DNA of 5,252 bases from Alphaproteobacteria bacterium (lineage in GTDB: Bacteria > Pseudomonadota > Alphaproteobacteria > Rhodobacterales > Rhodobacteraceae), in the NCBI GenBank assembly GCA_030424705.1, contig JAUHWJ010000193.1:1-5252 (forward strand). Reading direction: 5' to 3'. The translations under genes were made by a program, and so were the position numbers. The notes under the pieces are model-generated. The model worked only from the letters and a program-made list of their open reading frames with translations. It searched no databases and was not told where the DNA came from. Positions 1 to 5,252 of this stretch are shown one piece after another (position 1 is the first letter of the stretch; each line of letters begins with the position of its first letter).

Positions 1-2
1 AG

Positions 3-620
3 AGCCTGACAGGCGGGCCGCTCGAAGGCGCGGCGCGGCGGCGCGTCGTGCTGTCCTCCGTATTCTTTGCGCTCGGCGTCATCACGATCTTCGTCGGCCT
101 CGGCGCGACGGCGACGACCTTCGGGCAGTATCTCCGCGGCTGGTTCGATGAACTGCGCTGGGTCGCCGCCGCGGTGATCCTGCTCCTCGGGCTCCATTTC
201 CTCGGCGTGTTCCGGATCGGCTTTCTCTATCGCGAAGCGCGGATCGACGCGGGGGAGCGGCGCTGGGGCTTCGCCGGGGCCTATCTCGTCGGCCTCGCCT
301 TCGCCTTCGGCTGGACGCCCTGCGTCGGCCCGGTTCTGGCGACGATCCTCTTCACCGCCGGAGCGCAGGAAAGCGCGGCGGAGGGCGCGCTCCTGCTCCT
401 TTTCTACGCCATCGGGATGACCGCGCCCTTCGTTCTCGCGGCGCTCTTCGTCGGGCCGTTCCTTCGCTGGGCCAAGGGCTTCCGCCGCCATCTCCCGAAG
501 GTGGAAAAGGTGATGGGCGGCGCGCTCGTCGCCTTCGCCGCGCTCATCGCGACGAACAAGATCAACGTGATCGCAGAATGGATGCTCCGCATCGCACCGG
601 ACATCGGAACTCTGCAATAG
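3..620 (+). CDS. soxV: SoxV, CcdA/DsbD-family thiol-disulfide membrane transporter (5' partial)
   Basis: This polytopic inner-membrane protein belongs to the CcdA family and moves electrons from cytoplasmic thioredoxin to the periplasm, here to SoxW. The reading frame is open to the window edge, so the start lies upstream; the GTG at 48 is internal, because the preceding residues (ending in an Arg-rich cytoplasmic loop, then VVLSSVFFALGV) fit CcdA. About 205 residues are present, roughly 35-40 short of the family's usual ~245. Five hydrophobic segments are visible, and the missing one should be TM1 with the first conserved Cys. The second redox Cys is present in the motif GWTPCVGP (Cys codon at 321-323). 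The stop is 10 bases before soxW, so the two are surely cotranscribed. Its place beside soxW and soxX separates it from a cytochrome-maturation ccdA. In related operons soxR and soxS lie directly upstream; this cannot be seen here. Confidence 0.93.
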   Translation, partial: SLTGGPLEGAARRRVVLSSVFFALGVITIFVGLGATATTFGQYLRGWFDELRWVAAAVILLLGLHFLGVFRIGFLYREARIDAGERRWGFAGAYLVGLAFAFGWTPCVGPVLATILFTAGAQESAAEGALLLLFYAIGMTAPFVLAALFVGPFLRWAKGFRRHLPKVEKVMGGALVAFAALIATNKINVIAEWMLRIAPDIGTLQ

Positions 621-630
621 GGAGGACGCC

Positions 631-1191
631 ATGAAGAGACTCGCAGCCGCCGCCTTGCTCGCCCTCGCCCCGCTCGGCGCCGCCGCCGCGGAGATCGGCG
701 AAGACGGGCTTCACAAGCAGCCCTGGTTCTCCGTCACCTTCAAGGACATGGGCGAGGACCTCGAAGCCGCCGCAGAGGCGGGCAAGCGCCTCGCGGTAAT
801 CTTCGAACAGCGCGGCTGCATCTATTGCGAGAAGCTGCACGAGGAGGTGTTCGCGGACCCCGAGATCGCCGCCTACATCGCCGAAAACTTCATGGTCGTG
901 CAGATGAACCTCTTCGGCGACGAGGAGGTGACCGATTTCGACGGGACCGCCCTGCCGGAAAAGGAAATGGCGGGGCGCTGGGGCGTGGTCTTCACGCCGA
1001 CCATCCTCTTCATGCCGGATGCGGCGCCGGACGGCCCCGCGAACGCGGCCGCGGTGGCGACCATGCCCGGCGCCTTCGGCAAGCTCACCTCGCTCCACAT
1101 GTTCGAATGGGTGCGGGAGAAGGGCTACGAGGGCGAGGAGCACTTCCAGAAATACCATGCCCGCAAGCTCGCCGCGAAGCAGACGCAGTAG
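631..1191 (+). CDS. soxW: SoxW, periplasmic thioredoxin
   Basis: This 186-residue exported thioredoxin-fold protein is the likely periplasmic partner of SoxV, receiving electrons and reducing Sox proteins. Residues 1 to ~20 form a Sec signal peptide (Lys-Arg, Ala/Leu-rich core, AAAA-E cleavage region). The redox motif CIYC is at residues 63-66 in the context QRGCIYCEKLH, and the cis-proline expected opposite it is Pro123 in FTPTILF. The body resembles the SoxW/DsbD-gamma-like thioredoxins rather than cytoplasmic TrxA (WCGPC). The start ATG is preceded by GGGAGG at good distance and gives a complete signal peptide. In Paracoccus SoxW is not strictly required for thiosulfate oxidation whereas SoxV is, so it may be partly redundant. 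The gene is followed by a 118-base regulatory gap. Confidence 0.93.
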   Translation: MKRLAAAALLALAPLGAAAAEIGEDGLHKQPWFSVTFKDMGEDLEAAAEAGKRLAVIFEQRGCIYCEKLHEEVFADPEIAAYIAENFMVVQMNLFGDEEVTDFDGTALPEKEMAGRWGVVFTPTILFMPDAAPDGPANAAAVATMPGAFGKLTSLHMFEWVREKGYEGEEHFQKYHARKLAAKQTQ

Positions 1192-1200
1192 GGGCATTCC

Positions 1201-1260
1201 CCACTCACATATTGTAATCTGAATTTGTTGTTGCCTACCGTATTCAAGCATGCGAATGTC
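1201..1260 (+). promoter_or_regulatory. AT-rich soxW-soxX intergenic region, probable promoter for soxXYZAB
   Basis: This is the only clearly AT-rich stretch of the window, lying in the largest gap between genes. TTGTTG/TTGCCT elements at 1225-1236 could serve as a -35 box, but no convincing -10 box is found at 16-18 bases, so the exact promoter is not assigned. The soxW-soxX gap is a known SoxR-bound control region in Paracoccus and Pseudaminobacter sox operons. Assigning a promoter here is inference from base composition, position and that precedent. Confidence 0.6.
1242..1257. promoter_or_regulatory. Candidate SoxR/SqrR-type repressor operator (ATTC-N8-GAAT)
   Basis: The bases show a perfect 4-base inverted repeat, ATTC at 1242-1245 and GAAT at 1254-1257, separated by exactly eight bases. 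As I recall it, this is the consensus reported for SqrR, the ArsR-family persulfide-responsive repressor of Rhodobacter capsulatus; SoxR and BigR are close relatives. It lies 52 bases before the soxX start codon, where a repressor would overlap the promoter. The likely reader is a SoxR encoded upstream of soxV, outside the window. The spacer is GC-containing rather than AT-rich, which tempers confidence. Confidence 0.6.
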
Positions 1261-1274
1261 GCTGCGTCAGAGAG

Positions 1275-1293
1275 TCGCCCGTCGCAAGGGCGA
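1275..1293 (+). other. Small hairpin in the soxX leader
   Basis: TCGCCC (1275-1280) pairs perfectly with GGGCGA (1288-1293) across a 7-base loop. The stem ends three bases before the GGGGAGG ribosome binding site of soxX (1297-1303), so it would form in the 5' untranslated mRNA. It has no T tract and is not a terminator. A short GC stem can arise by chance in DNA of this composition. Confidence 0.35.
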
Positions 1294-1309
1294 ACCGGGG
1301 AGGAAAGAC

Positions 1310-1762
1310 ATGAGAGCCAGGCTCATCGCCATCGCCATCATCGGGGCCGCAGGCGCCTCTGCGGCCGCGGAGGTCGCGCCGCTCGCCGTCTCCTTCACGG
1401 ACGGGGCGGTCGCGGAGTCGCTCACCGGCGTCGCCGGGGACCCGGCGGAGGGCCGCAAGGCGGTGTTCACCCGCAGCATGGGCAATTGCCTCGCCTGCCA
1501 CCAGAATTCCGAGATGGAGGAACAGCCCTTCCACGGCGAGATCGGCCCGCCGCTCGACGGCGTCGCCGACCGCTGGACCGTGGAGGAGCTGCGCGGGATC
1601 ATCGTCAACGCGAAGATGATGTTCGAGGGCACGGCGATGCCCGCCTTCTACCGCGACCCCTCACAGGCCATCCGCATCGGCAAGCAATACGAGGGCAAGA
1701 CGATCCTGACCGCGCAGCAGGTCGAGGATGTGGTCGCCTATCTCGCAACCCTGAAGGAATGA
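1310..1762 (+). CDS. soxX: SoxX, monoheme c-type cytochrome subunit of SoxAX
   Basis: SoxX is the small cytochrome of the periplasmic SoxAX heterodimer, which couples thiosulfate oxidatively to the carrier cysteine of SoxY and passes the electrons to a small cytochrome c. The 150-residue precursor has a Sec signal peptide at residues 1 to ~20 (MRAR start, hydrophobic IAIAIIGAAG core, ASAAA cleavage region). The single heme motif CLACH is at residues 60-64 and the likely distal ligand is Met110 in the conserved GTAMPAF. The C-terminal VEDVVAYLATLK helix is typical of class I cytochromes c. The ATG at 1310 is chosen over an in-frame ATG at 1250 because GGGGAGG lies six bases before it and because it starts a clean signal peptide. 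The longer form would add 20 mostly charged residues and run over the putative operator. Confidence 0.95.
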   Translation: MRARLIAIAIIGAAGASAAAEVAPLAVSFTDGAVAESLTGVAGDPAEGRKAVFTRSMGNCLACHQNSEMEEQPFHGEIGPPLDGVADRWTVEELRGIIVNAKMMFEGTAMPAFYRDPSQAIRIGKQYEGKTILTAQQVEDVVAYLATLKE

Positions 1763-1793
1763 GCCGGACATGACCGGCGAAAGGGAGACCGAC

Positions 1794-2219
1794 ATGAACC
1801 TGACGAGACGAGGCGCCATCGCGCTCGCTTTCGGGGCCGGCGCGGCGACGATGCTGCCGCTCCGCACCTGGGCGGCGACGAACAACGCCGAGGAGCTGAT
1901 CGCGGCCTTCACCGGCGGCGCGGCGACGAAGGATGGCGGGGTGGCCATCGGCGCCCCGGAAATCGCGGAGAACGGCAACACTGTCCCCGTGGACGTCTCG
2001 GCCGAGGGCGCGACGGCGATCCTGATCGTCGCCGCCGGCAACCCGAACGCCGGCGTCGCCGAGATCAGCTTCGGCCCGCTCGCCGCACGATCCGCCGCCG
2101 CGACCCGCGTCCGCCTCGCCGGCACGCAGGACCTCGTCGCCGTCGCCCGCATGGCGGACGGCTCCTACGCCCGCGCCTCGCGCAACGTGAAAGTCACCAT
2201 CGGCGGCTGCGGCGGCTGA
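1794..2219 (+). CDS. soxY: SoxY, sulfur-carrier subunit of SoxYZ
   Basis: SoxY carries the pathway intermediates covalently on a cysteine at the end of a flexible C-terminal arm. The 141-residue protein ends in the diagnostic VTIGGCGG, with the carrier Cys139 as its only cysteine. The N-terminus is a Tat signal: twin arginines in LTRRGAIALAF, a hydrophobic stretch, and cleavage probably near TWAAT at residues 26-29. The middle is the immunoglobulin-like domain expected of the family (GNTVPVDVSAE...ILIVAAGNPN). The ATG at 1794 is preferred over the in-frame ATG at 1770 because GGGAG sits six bases upstream and the shorter form puts the twin-arginine motif near the N-terminus. It follows soxX by 31 bases and precedes its obligate partner soxZ by 21. 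Confidence 0.96.
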   Translation: MNLTRRGAIALAFGAGAATMLPLRTWAATNNAEELIAAFTGGAATKDGGVAIGAPEIAENGNTVPVDVSAEGATAILIVAAGNPNAGVAEISFGPLAARSAAATRVRLAGTQDLVAVARMADGSYARASRNVKVTIGGCGG

Positions 2220-2240
2220 CGGAACCCGGAGGAACAGACC

Positions 2241-2567
2241 ATGGCAGCCGTAAAACCTCGCGTGAAGGTCCCCTCCAAGGCTTCGGCCGGGGAAACCATC
2301 ACCGTCAAGACGCTGATCTCGCATCCGATGGAGAGCGGCCAGCGCAAGGACAAGGAAGGGAACGTCATTCCCCGCAAGATCATCAACACCTTCGCCGCGA
2401 CCTTCGAGGGCGAGGAGGTGATCCGGATCAAGGTGGAGCCCGCCGTCTCGGCCAATCCGTATTTCGAGTTCGACATGAAGGTCCCCGGAACCGGCACGCT
2501 GGCCTTCGCGTGGACCGACGATGACGGGACTGTCTACACCGAAGACAAGAAGATCGAAGTCGCCTGA
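2241..2567 (+). CDS. soxZ: SoxZ, partner subunit of the SoxYZ carrier
   Basis: SoxZ forms the heterodimer with SoxY and helps present the carrier arm to SoxAX, SoxB and SoxCD. The 108-residue length is typical. Recognisable family features are the RVKVPSKASAGETITVKTLISHPMESGQR block at residues 7-35 and the C-terminal beta-sandwich strands with FEFDMKVPGTGTLAFAWTDDDG (76-96). It has no cysteine and no signal peptide; as in other Sox systems it is presumably exported through the Tat pathway already folded with SoxY. A GGAGGA ribosome binding site precedes the ATG. Confidence 0.96.
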   Translation: MAAVKPRVKVPSKASAGETITVKTLISHPMESGQRKDKEGNVIPRKIINTFAATFEGEEVIRIKVEPAVSANPYFEFDMKVPGTGTLAFAWTDDDGTVYTEDKKIEVA

Positions 2568-2595
2568 GAAACAGGCGCCGAGGGGAGGAACCAAG

Positions 2596-3429
2596 ATGAG
2601 ACTCGCGCTCGGAGCGCTCGCCGCGCTCGCCGTCGCAGCCTCGGCCCAGGCGGGCCCGGACGAGGACAAACTGGTCATCGACGGCGTGGAGATCGCCACG
2701 GAGGCGCAAGCGCCCGAGGGGCATCCGCTGGACAAGCTCTATTCCGGCTGGCGCTTCCGGACGGACGAGACGCAGGCGCTCCAGATGGACGATTTCGAGA
2801 ACCCGGCGATGGTCGCCGTGGAATACGGGATCGAGCTCTGGGGCAAGCCGGCCGGCGCATCCGGCAAATCCTGCGCGGATTGCCATGGCGATGTTTCGGA
2901 ACTGGCCGGCCTCCGCGCCGTGATGCCGAAATGGTCCGAGGCGGCGGGCAGGCCGCTCACGATGGAGCAGTGGATCAACTGGTCCATCGAGACCCATCAG
3001 GAAGCCGAACCGTGGAAATGGGAGAGCCAGGAGATGCTCGGCATGACCGCGCTGATCGGCCTCCAGTCCCGCGGGATGCCTGTCGCGCCGGACATGTCGG
3101 GCGGCATGGCCGAATGGCAGGAGCGGGGGAAGGAAATCTACTACACCCGCATGGGCCAGCTCGATTTCGCCTGCGCCACCTGCCACGAGGCCAATGCCGG
3201 CTACATGCTGCGGGCCGATCACCTGAGCCAGGGGCAGAGCAACGGCTTCCCGACCTATCGGCTGAAGTGGCAGAACATCGGCTCGCTTCACCGCCGGCTT
3301 GAAGGCTGCGTGAAGGATGCGCGGGCCGAGCCTTGGAAGTCCGGCTCGGACGAGCTGGTCGCCATCGAAGCCTACCTCGCCACGCGCGGCGCGGGGCTGA
3401 TGATCGAGACTCCCTCCGTCAGGCAATGA
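2596..3429 (+). CDS. soxA: SoxA, diheme c-type cytochrome, catalytic subunit of SoxAX
   Basis: SoxA contains the active-site heme of SoxAX, the L-cysteine S-thiosulfotransferase acting on SoxY. The 277-residue precursor begins with a Sec signal peptide (residues 1 to ~19, cleavage near AQA-G). Two heme motifs are present, CADCH at 93-97 and CATCH at 193-197, so this is the diheme type. Cys238 in RRLEGCVKDARAEPW is the expected distal, persulfide-modified ligand of the active-site second heme. The conserved ALIGLQSRGMPV segment lies at 152-163. The protein has only five cysteines, all used by the two heme motifs and Cys238, so the cysteine that normally ligates heme 1 is absent; the matching place appears to be Ser130 in INWSIETHQ. 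The ATG at 2596 is chosen over an in-frame ATG at 2521 inside soxZ because GGGGAGGA precedes it and it starts the signal peptide. Confidence 0.95.
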   Translation: MRLALGALAALAVAASAQAGPDEDKLVIDGVEIATEAQAPEGHPLDKLYSGWRFRTDETQALQMDDFENPAMVAVEYGIELWGKPAGASGKSCADCHGDVSELAGLRAVMPKWSEAAGRPLTMEQWINWSIETHQEAEPWKWESQEMLGMTALIGLQSRGMPVAPDMSGGMAEWQERGKEIYYTRMGQLDFACATCHEANAGYMLRADHLSQGQSNGFPTYRLKWQNIGSLHRRLEGCVKDARAEPWKSGSDELVAIEAYLATRGAGLMIETPSVRQ

Positions 3430-3435
3430 TCCGGC

Positions 3436-3470
3436 GGCCCCCGCGCCCGGCGCGGGGGCCGTTTCGTTTT
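3436..3470 (+). terminator. Strong intrinsic terminator or attenuator between soxA and soxB
   Basis: GGCCCCCGCGC (3436-3446) pairs perfectly over 11 bases with 3450-3460 around a 3-base loop and is followed at once by GTTTCGTTTT (3461-3470). It begins six bases after the soxA stop. The stem is stronger than needed, but the T tract is interrupted by CG, so partial read-through is plausible. It would leave soxXYZA more abundant than soxB and the genes after it. Confidence 0.75.
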
Positions 3471-3481
3471 CAGGTTCAACA

Positions 3482-3502
3482 CCGGGTTCTTGTGAAATCC
3501 GG
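3482..3502 (+). other. Hairpin in the soxB leader
   Basis: CCGGGTT (3482-3488) pairs with AATCCGG (3496-3502), including one G-U wobble, around a 7-base loop. No T tract follows, so it is not a second terminator. It lies just ahead of the GAAAGG (3507-3512) that best fits as the soxB ribosome binding site and covers the start of the alternative GGAGA (3501-3505). A role in mRNA end stability or translation control is only a possibility. I see no clear promoter in the 50 bases between the terminator and soxB. Confidence 0.35.
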
Positions 3503-3520
3503 AGACGAAAGGCCGAGCCG

Positions 3521-5203
3521 ATGATTTCCCGCCGCGACTTTCTCCAGGCGAGCGTCGCCGCCGCCGCCCTTCTCGGCGGCGGGGGGTGGACCCGGCTGAT
3601 GGCGCAGCAGGGGCTGACCGAGGCGCAGCTCCTCGATTTCGAGACGACGGGCAACGTCACGATCATCCATGTGACGGACATCCACGCCCAACTGAAGCCG
3701 CTCTGGTTCCGCGAGCCGGAGATCAATCTCGGCGTCGGGATGGCGGCCGGAATGCCGCCGCACGTGACCGGCGCCGACTTCCTGAAGATGTTCGCCCTGA
3801 AGCCCGGAACGCCCGAGGCATACGCCCTCACCCATGTCGACTTCATCGAGCTCGGCAAGGCCTACGGCCGGATGGGCGGGCTCGACCGGGTGGCGACCAT
3901 CGTGAAGTCGATCCGCGCCGCGCGGCCCGAGGCGCTGCTGCTCGACGGCGGCGACACCTGGACCGGCTCCTACGTCGCCGAGGCGACGAAGGGGCAGGAC
4001 ATGGTGGACGTGATGAACCTCCTCGCGCCCGATGCGATGACGGCGCACTGGGAGTTCACGCTCGGGCGGGAGCGGGTGGACGAGCTGATCTCCGCCCTGC
4101 CCTTCCCCTTCCTCGGCGCGAACATCTTCGACAGCGAATGGGACGAGCCGGCCTACGAGCCCTACAAGATGTTCGAGCGCGGCGGCGTGAAGATCGCCGT
4201 GATCGGGCAGGCCTTCCCCTACATGCCCATCGCCAATCCGGGCTGGATGTTCCCCGGCCTCTCCTTCGGCGTGCGGGAGGAGCGGATCGCGGAGCTGGTC
4301 GCGGAGGTCCGGGGCGAAGGGGCGGAGCTTGTCGTCCTCCTCTCGCATAACGGCTTCGACGTGGACCGGAAGCTGGCGGGCCAGGTGGAGGGGATCGACG
4401 TGATCCTGACCGGCCACACGCATGACGCGCTGCCCGAGCCCGTGCTCGTCGGCAAGACCATGCTGATCGCCTCCGGCTCCAACGGCAAGTTCGTCACCCG
4501 ACTCGATCTCGACGTGCGGGAGGGCGCGGTGAAAGGCTTCCGCCACCGCCTCATCCCCGTCTTCTCCGACGTCATTGCGCCCGACCCGGAGATGGCGGCC
4601 CTGATCTACGAGACCCGCGCGCCCCATGAGGCGCGGCTCCGCGAGGTGATCGGGCGCACCGAGAGCCTCCTCTACCGCCGCGGCAACTTCAACGGCACAT
4701 GGGACGACCTGATCTGCAACGCCCTGATCGATGAGCGGGAGGCGGACCTCGCCTTCTCCCCCGGCTTCCGCTGGGGCCCCTCCCTCATGCCGGGGGACGA
4801 GATCACGCGGGAGGATATCCACAACGCCACCGCGATGTCCTACCCCGCCGCCTACCGCGTGGAGATGACGGGCGAGACGATCCACACGATCCTGGAGGAC
4901 GTGGCGGACAATCTCTTCAACCCCGACCCCTATTACCAGCAGGGGGGGGACATGGTCCGCGTCGGCGGCTTGGGCTATTCCATCGACGTCGCGAAGCCGA
5001 TGGGCGCGCGGATCACCGACATGACGCATCTCGCCACCGGCGAGGCCATCGACCCGGCGAAGACATACGTCGTCGCCGGCTGGGCCTCCGTCAATGAGGG
5101 AACCGAGGGCCCGCCGATCTGGGAGGTGGTGGAAAGCCACATCGCCCGGAAAGGCGTGGTGAGCGTCGATCCGAACAAGTCCGTCCGCGTGACGGGCGCC
5201 TGA
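3521..5203 (+). CDS. soxB: SoxB, dimanganese S-sulfosulfanyl-L-cysteine sulfohydrolase
   Basis: SoxB hydrolyses the terminal sulfonate from SoxY-bound thiosulfate, releasing sulfate in the periplasm. The 560-residue length is normal. A Tat signal opens the protein (SRRDFLQ at 3-9, then an Ala/Leu/Gly-rich core to about 28), as expected for a protein folded with its metals inside the cell. The metallophosphatase domain shows the metal-binding motifs in order: TDIHAQ (Asp53, His55), GGDTW (Asp145), the SoxB-type HWEF replacing the GNHEF of 5'-nucleotidases (176-179), Asn201 in GANIF, SHNGFD (His276), and GHTHD (His299, His301). The C-terminal 5'-nucleotidase-like domain has AFSPGFRWG (411-419) and the highly conserved NLFNPDPYYQQGGDMVRVGGL (464-484). 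A terminator-like hairpin precedes it and its ribosome binding site (GAAAGG, 8 bases before the ATG) is weaker than those of its neighbours. No key residue seems missing. Confidence 0.97.
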   Translation: MISRRDFLQASVAAAALLGGGGWTRLMAQQGLTEAQLLDFETTGNVTIIHVTDIHAQLKPLWFREPEINLGVGMAAGMPPHVTGADFLKMFALKPGTPEAYALTHVDFIELGKAYGRMGGLDRVATIVKSIRAARPEALLLDGGDTWTGSYVAEATKGQDMVDVMNLLAPDAMTAHWEFTLGRERVDELISALPFPFLGANIFDSEWDEPAYEPYKMFERGGVKIAVIGQAFPYMPIANPGWMFPGLSFGVREERIAELVAEVRGEGAELVVLLSHNGFDVDRKLAGQVEGIDVILTGHTHDALPEPVLVGKTMLIASGSNGKFVTRLDLDVREGAVKGFRHRLIPVFSDVIAPDPEMAALIYETRAPHEARLREVIGRTESLLYRRGNFNGTWDDLICNALIDEREADLAFSPGFRWGPSLMPGDEITREDIHNATAMSYPAAYRVEMTGETIHTILEDVADNLFNPDPYYQQGGDMVRVGGLGYSIDVAKPMGARITDMTHLATGEAIDPAKTYVVAGWASVNEGTEGPPIWEVVESHIARKGVVSVDPNKSVRVTGA

Positions 5204-5216
5204 ACGGGAGGCAATG

Positions 5217-5252
5217 ATGAGCGAAGCGAAATCCACAAGGCGCGGTTTCCTC
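5217..5252 (+). CDS. soxC: SoxC, molybdoenzyme subunit of sulfane dehydrogenase SoxCD (N-terminal fragment)
   Basis: Only the first 12 codons are in the window (MSEAKSTRRGFL, 13 if the ATG at 5214 is used). They contain a twin-arginine motif, STRRGFL, matching the Tat signal of SoxC, a sulfite-oxidase-family molybdopterin protein exported folded. Two ATG codons are adjacent. GGGAGG at 5206-5211 is five bases from the second (5217) but only two from the first (5214), so the second is preferred. The identity rests on the Tat motif and on position directly after soxB, since the catalytic domain lies outside. SoxC with SoxD oxidises the sulfane sulfur left on SoxY after SoxB has acted. Confidence 0.75.
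   Translation, partial: MSEAKSTRRGFL

Noticed and set aside
1225..1260. A precise sigma-70 -35/-10 pair before soxX
   Set aside because: TTG-rich candidates for the -35 box exist, but no hexamer at 16-18 bases matches a -10 box well enough to assign.
1250..1309. Longer soxX beginning at an upstream in-frame ATG
   Set aside because: The extra 20 residues are charged and would precede a normal signal peptide. The ATG overlaps the candidate operator and has no ribosome binding site, whereas 1310 has an excellent one.
2521..2595. Longer soxA starting inside soxZ
   Set aside because: The added residues are Lys/Arg-rich, precede a complete Sec signal peptide and lack a ribosome binding site. The ATG at 2596 has GGGGAGGA.
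1605..2735. 376-codon open frame on the - strand, opposite soxX to soxA
   Set aside because: It is a compositional shadow of four well-supported genes, with Arg/Gly/Ala-rich translation and no domain.
2428..3858. 476-codon open frame on the - strand, opposite soxA and the soxA-soxB gap
   Set aside because: It runs through the terminator hairpin and opposite clear soxZ, soxA and soxB coding sequence, and its translation resembles no protein family.
3476..5236. 586-codon open frame on the - strand, opposite soxB
   Set aside because: It mirrors soxB in a GC-rich genome where the antisense frame rarely meets stops. Its translation is low-complexity (His, Arg, Gly, Asp-rich) with no recognisable domain, while the + strand encodes an unmistakable SoxB.
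1..5252. Mobile elements, CRISPR arrays, tRNA or rRNA genes, or a novel accessory system
   Set aside because: I saw no direct repeats, transposase-like frames or RNA genes. Nearly all of the window is canonical sox coding sequence with short gaps.

Overview
The window is a stretch of a sulfur-oxidation (sox) operon, all on the + strand, in the order soxV (5'-truncated), soxW, soxX, soxY, soxZ, soxA, soxB and the first codons of soxC. The DNA is very GC-rich with strong G/C third-position bias. That, the gene order V-W-X-Y-Z-A-B-C, and a SoxA with two heme-binding motifs point to an alphaproteobacterium of the Paracoccus/Rhodobacter/Roseobacter kind. The genus cannot be fixed from sequence alone.

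Layout: the first ~620 bases encode most of the CcdA-like membrane protein SoxV, followed after 10 bases by the periplasmic thioredoxin SoxW. A 118-base gap (1192-1309), with a markedly AT-richer core, separates this pair from soxX. It holds a perfect ATTC-N8-GAAT inverted repeat (1242-1257), which I read as the operator of a SoxR/SqrR/BigR-type ArsR-family persulfide sensor. Then soxX, soxY, soxZ and soxA follow with short gaps (31, 21 and 28 bases), each with a clear purine-rich ribosome binding site. Between soxA and soxB lies a strong GC hairpin with a T-rich tail (3436-3470), a terminator or attenuator inside the operon, then a second smaller hairpin in the soxB leader. soxB is complete, and soxC begins at 5217 (or 5214) and runs off the window.

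How the genes work together (established for the Paracoccus-type Sox system): SoxYZ carries the sulfur substrate on the C-terminal cysteine of SoxY. The cytochrome SoxAX joins thiosulfate oxidatively to that cysteine, SoxB hydrolyses off the terminal sulfonate as sulfate, and SoxCD oxidises the remaining sulfane sulfur. SoxV and SoxW pass reductant from the cytoplasm to the periplasm to keep SoxYZ active. The presence of soxC implies complete oxidation of thiosulfate to sulfate without obligatory sulfur globules.

I see no previously undescribed system here. The points most worth a second look are the candidate operator before soxX, the terminator-like hairpin between soxA and soxB, and a SoxA whose first heme seems to lack the usual cysteine axial ligand.
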